Part shown: positions 61,120-64,000 of the stretch, piece by piece | How the letters are laid out: the number at the start of each line of letters is the position of its first letter | Position numbering within the stretch: position 1 is the stretch's first letter | Source: JALORV01 sp963766365 | GTDB taxonomy: Bacteria > Pseudomonadota > Gammaproteobacteria > Burkholderiales > Burkholderiaceae_F | Assembly: GCA_963766365.1 (NCBI GenBank) | Contig: CAVXZK010000011.1 | Coordinates: 230,522 to 294,521, forward strand | Reading direction: 5' to 3' | Length of the DNA: 64,000 nt | Position numbers and translations under genes: made by a program | Notes under the pieces: model-generated | Database searches by the model: none | What the model saw: only the letters and a program-made list of their open reading frames with translations | What the model was told of the DNA's origin: nothing

Positions 61120-61394
61120 CAAAACAGCGATTGCTTCTTCACGACCCGGCCCTTGGGCAACGCCGCGCCGGCAATCTTTCCAAGCGCCTTGACATCCCGC
61201 GCCGACAGCGGCCCATCATCGGCTTCGTACGCCGGCAACTCCTCTTTGGCCATGCGCGACAGTGCCATGTGCACGATCTCCGTCTCCGAGAGGTCGAAGC
61301 GCGCAGCCATGGCTTTCACGGTCTGGCGAGTCACGCCAAACTGCGTGTCGCGTGTTCGGAACTTCAGCAACAGGCTGGAGGGGGTCGCTGGCAT
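61119..61394 (-). CDS. Antitoxin partner of the PemK-like toxin
   Basis: 91 residues, helical and mixed charge. FDLSETEIVHMALSRMAKEEL resembles the ribbon-helix-helix antitoxins. It precedes and overlaps the toxin gene, the usual order. Upstream lies a repeated GTATAT motif with an 11-base period. Confidence 0.7.
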   Translation of the reverse strand: MPATPSSLLLKFRTRDTQFGVTRQTVKAMAARFDLSETEIVHMALSRMAKEELPAYEADDGPLSARDVKALGKIAGAALPKGRVVKKQSLF

Positions 61395-61408
61395 GGTGGC
61401 TCCAATAC

Positions 61409-61425
61409 GTATATGTAAAGTATAT
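61409..61425. promoter_or_regulatory. Repeated GTATAT motif before the PemK-type module
   Basis: GTATAT occurs at 61409-61414 and 61420-61425, again 11 bases apart and 15 bases before the antitoxin start. It may be both the autoregulatory operator and part of the promoter. Confidence 0.45.
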
Positions 61426-62012
61426 ACACAGAAACCAAAACCAGCAACTGTCTGTCGCCAGACCGCGCGCCGCGCTGTGCACCCAATCGAAGAGGCTGAT
61501 CACACGCGTCTGAAAGTCCCGCTCAGATCATCCCGAACTACGCACTAAGTGCCAAATGAGTCCGCTGTTGGGCAGATCGTGCGGTGCAACTGAATGGCAG
61601 CAGATGGCCGCGCGCGGAAGAAAAGCACTGGCGGGATCATGCCGTGGCCAGGTTCTGGGGCACAGACTGGTTCTGCCCCCAATAAATGGCCACGGCATCG
61701 GCGTCGGCCGCAGTAGCTCGGCAGAACGCGACCCTTCAGAGTCACTCGTGAACCATGATTGATAGCCGCAAACCTGTCGCTCGTACCCGGATGGTCGACA
61801 TCTTCAAGGACGCCCGCGAGCGCGCCGGCCAGGTACACAGCCACCCTGAGCGACTGCAGTTGATGCGCGAGGTCTGGCTGGCCTCGGTCGCGATCATGGC
61901 GCCGATACCGCCAATACCGCCAGATGCGACGGGTAGCCCGGGCTACTCGAGCAAGGACATAGCCCAGCGCTGAACTGGCGTTGCCGGGCCCGGGCACTAT
62001 CATTTGCCGAAG
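61426..62012. other. 590-base gap with a long inverted repeat (61639-61698)
   Basis: No gene is supported; a 72-codon frame at 61755-61973 has no known motif. The gap contains ATGCCGTGGCCA and TGGCCACGGCAT (61639-61650, 61687-61698), a 12-base perfect stem enclosing a second 6-base stem GGGGCA/TGCCCC. This could be a mobile-element end or a structured RNA. Confidence 0.5.
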
Positions 62013-63199
62013 ATGAAGCTCGGCGTCGACATTACACCAGCGTCGCTGGCCTGCTTGGCGCTGGTGGTCGGCTACCTGCTGATCGACCGCGTCAAGCTAC
62101 TGGCCAGCTACAGCATTCCCGCCGCCGTCGTCGGCGGGTTGCTGTTCGCGCTAGCGTTGACGCTGGCGCGCGTGGGCGGTGTCGAGGTGGCCTTCGACAA
62201 CGCGCTGCTGACCCCGCTGAACGTGGCCTTCTTCACCTCGGTCGGCCTGGCCGCCGATGCGCGCGCCCTGGTGCGCGGGCGGCCGCACCCTGCTGGTGTT
62301 CTTCATCGTCGTCGCCTGCGGGCTGTTGATGCAGAACGCCATTGGCCTGTCGATGGCCCTACTGTTCGACCTCAATCCAGTCAATGGCCTGCTCACCGGC
62401 TCAATCACGCTGTCCGGCGGGCACGGTACCGGCGCTGCCTGGGCCGGCAAGTTCTTTGAGGAGCGCAATGTCCAAGGCGCGGTGGAACTGGCGGTGGCCG
62501 CCGCCACCTTCGGCCTGGTGGCCGGCGGCGTGGCCGGCGGTCCCCTGGCCGCTGGCTAATCCGCCGCCATGGGCTGAAGGGCAGCGACGAGGTGCACACG
62601 CAGGCCGAGGCTACCGCCGGCGAGGACATCGCCGAGCGCACGCTGATAGAGACCCTGCTTCTGATGATGGCCTCGATGGCGCTGGGATTCGCGCTGTACG
62701 CATGGATCGGCGATGCGCGCATCACGCTGCCGTCCTTCATCTGGGCTCTGCTGGTGGGCGTGGTGCTGCGAACCTGCTGTCGCTGACCGGCCTGTACCGC
62801 ATCGACGACTGCGCGCTCGAGCTGCTGGGCGGCCTGTCGCTGTCGCTGTTCCTGGCCATGATCATCATGACCTTGCGCCTGTGGGAACTGGTCGACCTGG
62901 CCGGGCCGGTGCTGGCCATCCTGCTGGTGCAGTTGGCGGCCATGCTGTGCTTCGTGGTGTTCGTCACCTTCCGCGTGATGGGTCGCAACTACGACGCCGC
63001 GCTTCTGGCCACCGGCCACCTCGGCTTCGCGATGGGCTCGACCGCCACGGCGATGGTCAACGTGCAGGCGGTAGCGGCGCGCTTCGGCCATTCGGCGCTG
63101 GCCTTTTTGGTGATTCCGGTGATGGGTGCGTTCCTGATCGACATCGCCAACGCGCTGATCATCCAGGTCTTTCTGCTGCTGCCATGGTTCAGCTGGTGA
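62013..63199 (+). pseudogene. gltS: Sodium/glutamate symporter GltS, frameshifted
   Basis: Pieces in three frames cover the GltS family from start to end. They are MKLGVDITPASLACLALVVG, then LNPVNGLLTGSITLSGGHGTG, then LIETLLLMMASMALGFALY, then ATGHLGFAMGSTATAMVN, ending at 63199. Joins lie near 62275 (extra G in CGGGCGG), 62555 (C missing in CTGGCCGCTGG) and 62765 (C missing in CGAACC). Corrected, it would be a normal ten-helix glutamate-Na+ symporter of about 395 residues. Confidence 0.85.
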
Positions 63200-64000
63200 A
63201 CGCGCTGCGCCGCTTGGCCGCGGCCTCGATACTGCTCGGGCTGTTCGGCCTGGCCGGCTGCGACCACCAGCCCGAAGCGCCGGCCGTGCGCGAGGCGATG
63301 CAGCAGCAGATTGACGCTGCGCTGGGCAGCGGCGTGCTGCAGATAGAGAAGTTCCGCCGCGCCGGCTCGCAGCGCCTCACCGGCCAACCCGGGCGACTGG
63401 TGTATTTCAACGCCGAGATGAAGCTGCTGCGCGACTACGACTTCACGCAGTGGGACACGCACAACCTAGCCACGCTGGCCAGCCTGCTCGGCGCTGGTGC
63501 GCAGGGCGTGTTCGGGCTCAATGCCGATGGCAACCGCGCCGGCGACCTGATCGGCGTGTACGGCAGCGCCGCCTTCGCCGCCGAGCCGGGCAAGTCCTGG
63601 ACGCTGCTGCCCTCGGCGCTGCTGCTGGAGATGACCGAGCTCGATCAGCCGGCAGCGGCCGGTGCCGCGGTGCGTCCGCGCCCGCGCGAAGGCCCGCTGC
63701 CCACGCCAGCCGAGCTGGCGTTGGAGAGCCTGGGTTCGCTGCTGGATGCCGCACCGGGACAGACCATGCTGACGCAGGCACAGCGTCAGGCCATCGTGAC
63801 TCAGGAGATCGAGACCGCCTACCGCACCGCGCAGGCGAGGCTGGCGCGCGCTGCCGACACCCTGGTTCTGCGGGCGGGCCCGGCGACGGCGCCTATGCCG
63901 AAGTGGCGCAATCGCTGATCGCACGCGCACGCAAGGCGGGTATCGCGCTGCAGGCGCTGGACAGCGAGGGCAGCGTGGCCAACGTCGGCCTGCTGGCCGA
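63196..64000 (+). pseudogene. TAXI-type solute-binding lipoprotein, frameshifted and cut by window end
   Basis: The GTG start overlaps the gltS stop (GTGA). A signal with lipobox GLAGC precedes about 200 residues of unassigned sequence. The frame breaks near 63880; in the next frame it continues GDGAYAEVAQSLIARARKAG and SEGSVANVGLLA. The latter resembles the ligand-binding core of TAXI (TRAP-associated) substrate-binding proteins. The 3' end lies beyond the window. Gene order suggests a link to glutamate transport. Confidence 0.65.

Noticed and set aside
61755..61973. 72-codon plus-strand frame before gltS
   Set aside because: No ribosome-binding site, no motif, and a proline-rich end; coding status not supported.

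Overview
The window is high-GC proteobacterial DNA, most likely from a Betaproteobacterium or a Gammaproteobacterium with a similar metabolism. The evidence is a ccm-type cytochrome c maturation system with CcmH and CcmI as separate genes, very large hybrid kinases, a FadL-type porin, and a PEP-CTERM tail implying an exosortase. No rRNA, tRNA or CRISPR array was recognised. Both strands are used, and most of bases 1-55,000 consist of intact, tightly packed genes.

Layout. (1) 1-6.8 kb: ccmF (cut by the window edge), ccmG, ccmH and ccmI, then an octaheme cytochrome c nitrite reductase with a CxxCK active-site heme, then a second CcmI/NrfG-like TPR protein. The reductase has its own upstream region with an FNR-type box and a NarL/NarP-type palindrome, and a strong terminator. 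(2) 7-16.7 kb: a 2,782-residue hybrid kinase with 13 tandem GAF domains, an HPt protein and a response regulator-nucleotide cyclase, forming a complete phosphorelay. (3) 17.4-25.5 kb: a FadL-family porin, then on the minus strand a sulfur block. It holds a Tat-exported molybdopterin oxidoreductase of Psr/Phs type, a ferredoxin subunit, an NrfD-type membrane subunit, a triple-rhodanese monoheme cytochrome and two YeeE/YedE sulfur-compound transporters. Both transcription units carry the same TACCC-N4-GGGTA palindrome, and the first also has an FNR-type box. (4) 25.6-36.8 kb: mixed metabolic genes, including lipoproteins, an orphan Pvc16-like protein, a rhodanese, MFS, GST, flavin reductase, hydroxyacid dehydrogenase, hydrolase, ArsM-like methyltransferase, diiron protein and a DUF1127 protein. 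(5) 36.9-41.7 kb: an OmpR-type regulator and a GAF/5xPAS hybrid kinase with a C-terminal cupin. (6) 41.7-51.9 kb: a secreted protein, a subtilase, an APH/P-loop kinase behind an FNR-type promoter, a DUF5329 protein, a phospholipase D lipoprotein, a PEP-CTERM remnant and a DapA-family aldolase. (7) 52-55 kb: an arsenic operon arsR-arsI-arsN2-arsC-acr3. (8) 55.3-64 kb: a disrupted accessory region with frameshifted CPBP protease, NTF2-like, BrnT, HicA, HicB, GltS and TAXI genes, an IS3 orfA remnant, an intact PemK-type toxin-antitoxin pair and a BI-1 family membrane protein.

How it fits together. The organism appears built for oxygen-limited respiration of nitrogen and sulfur compounds, with periplasmic c-type cytochromes matured by the adjacent ccm genes. 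Three FNR-like boxes sit where class II activation would be expected. The repeated palindrome suggests a CsoR/CstR-like persulfide or metal sensor governing sulfur uptake and reduction; no such regulator is encoded in the window. The sudden density of one-base frameshifts after about 55.6 kb means either gene decay or poorer sequence quality, and that part should be read with caution.
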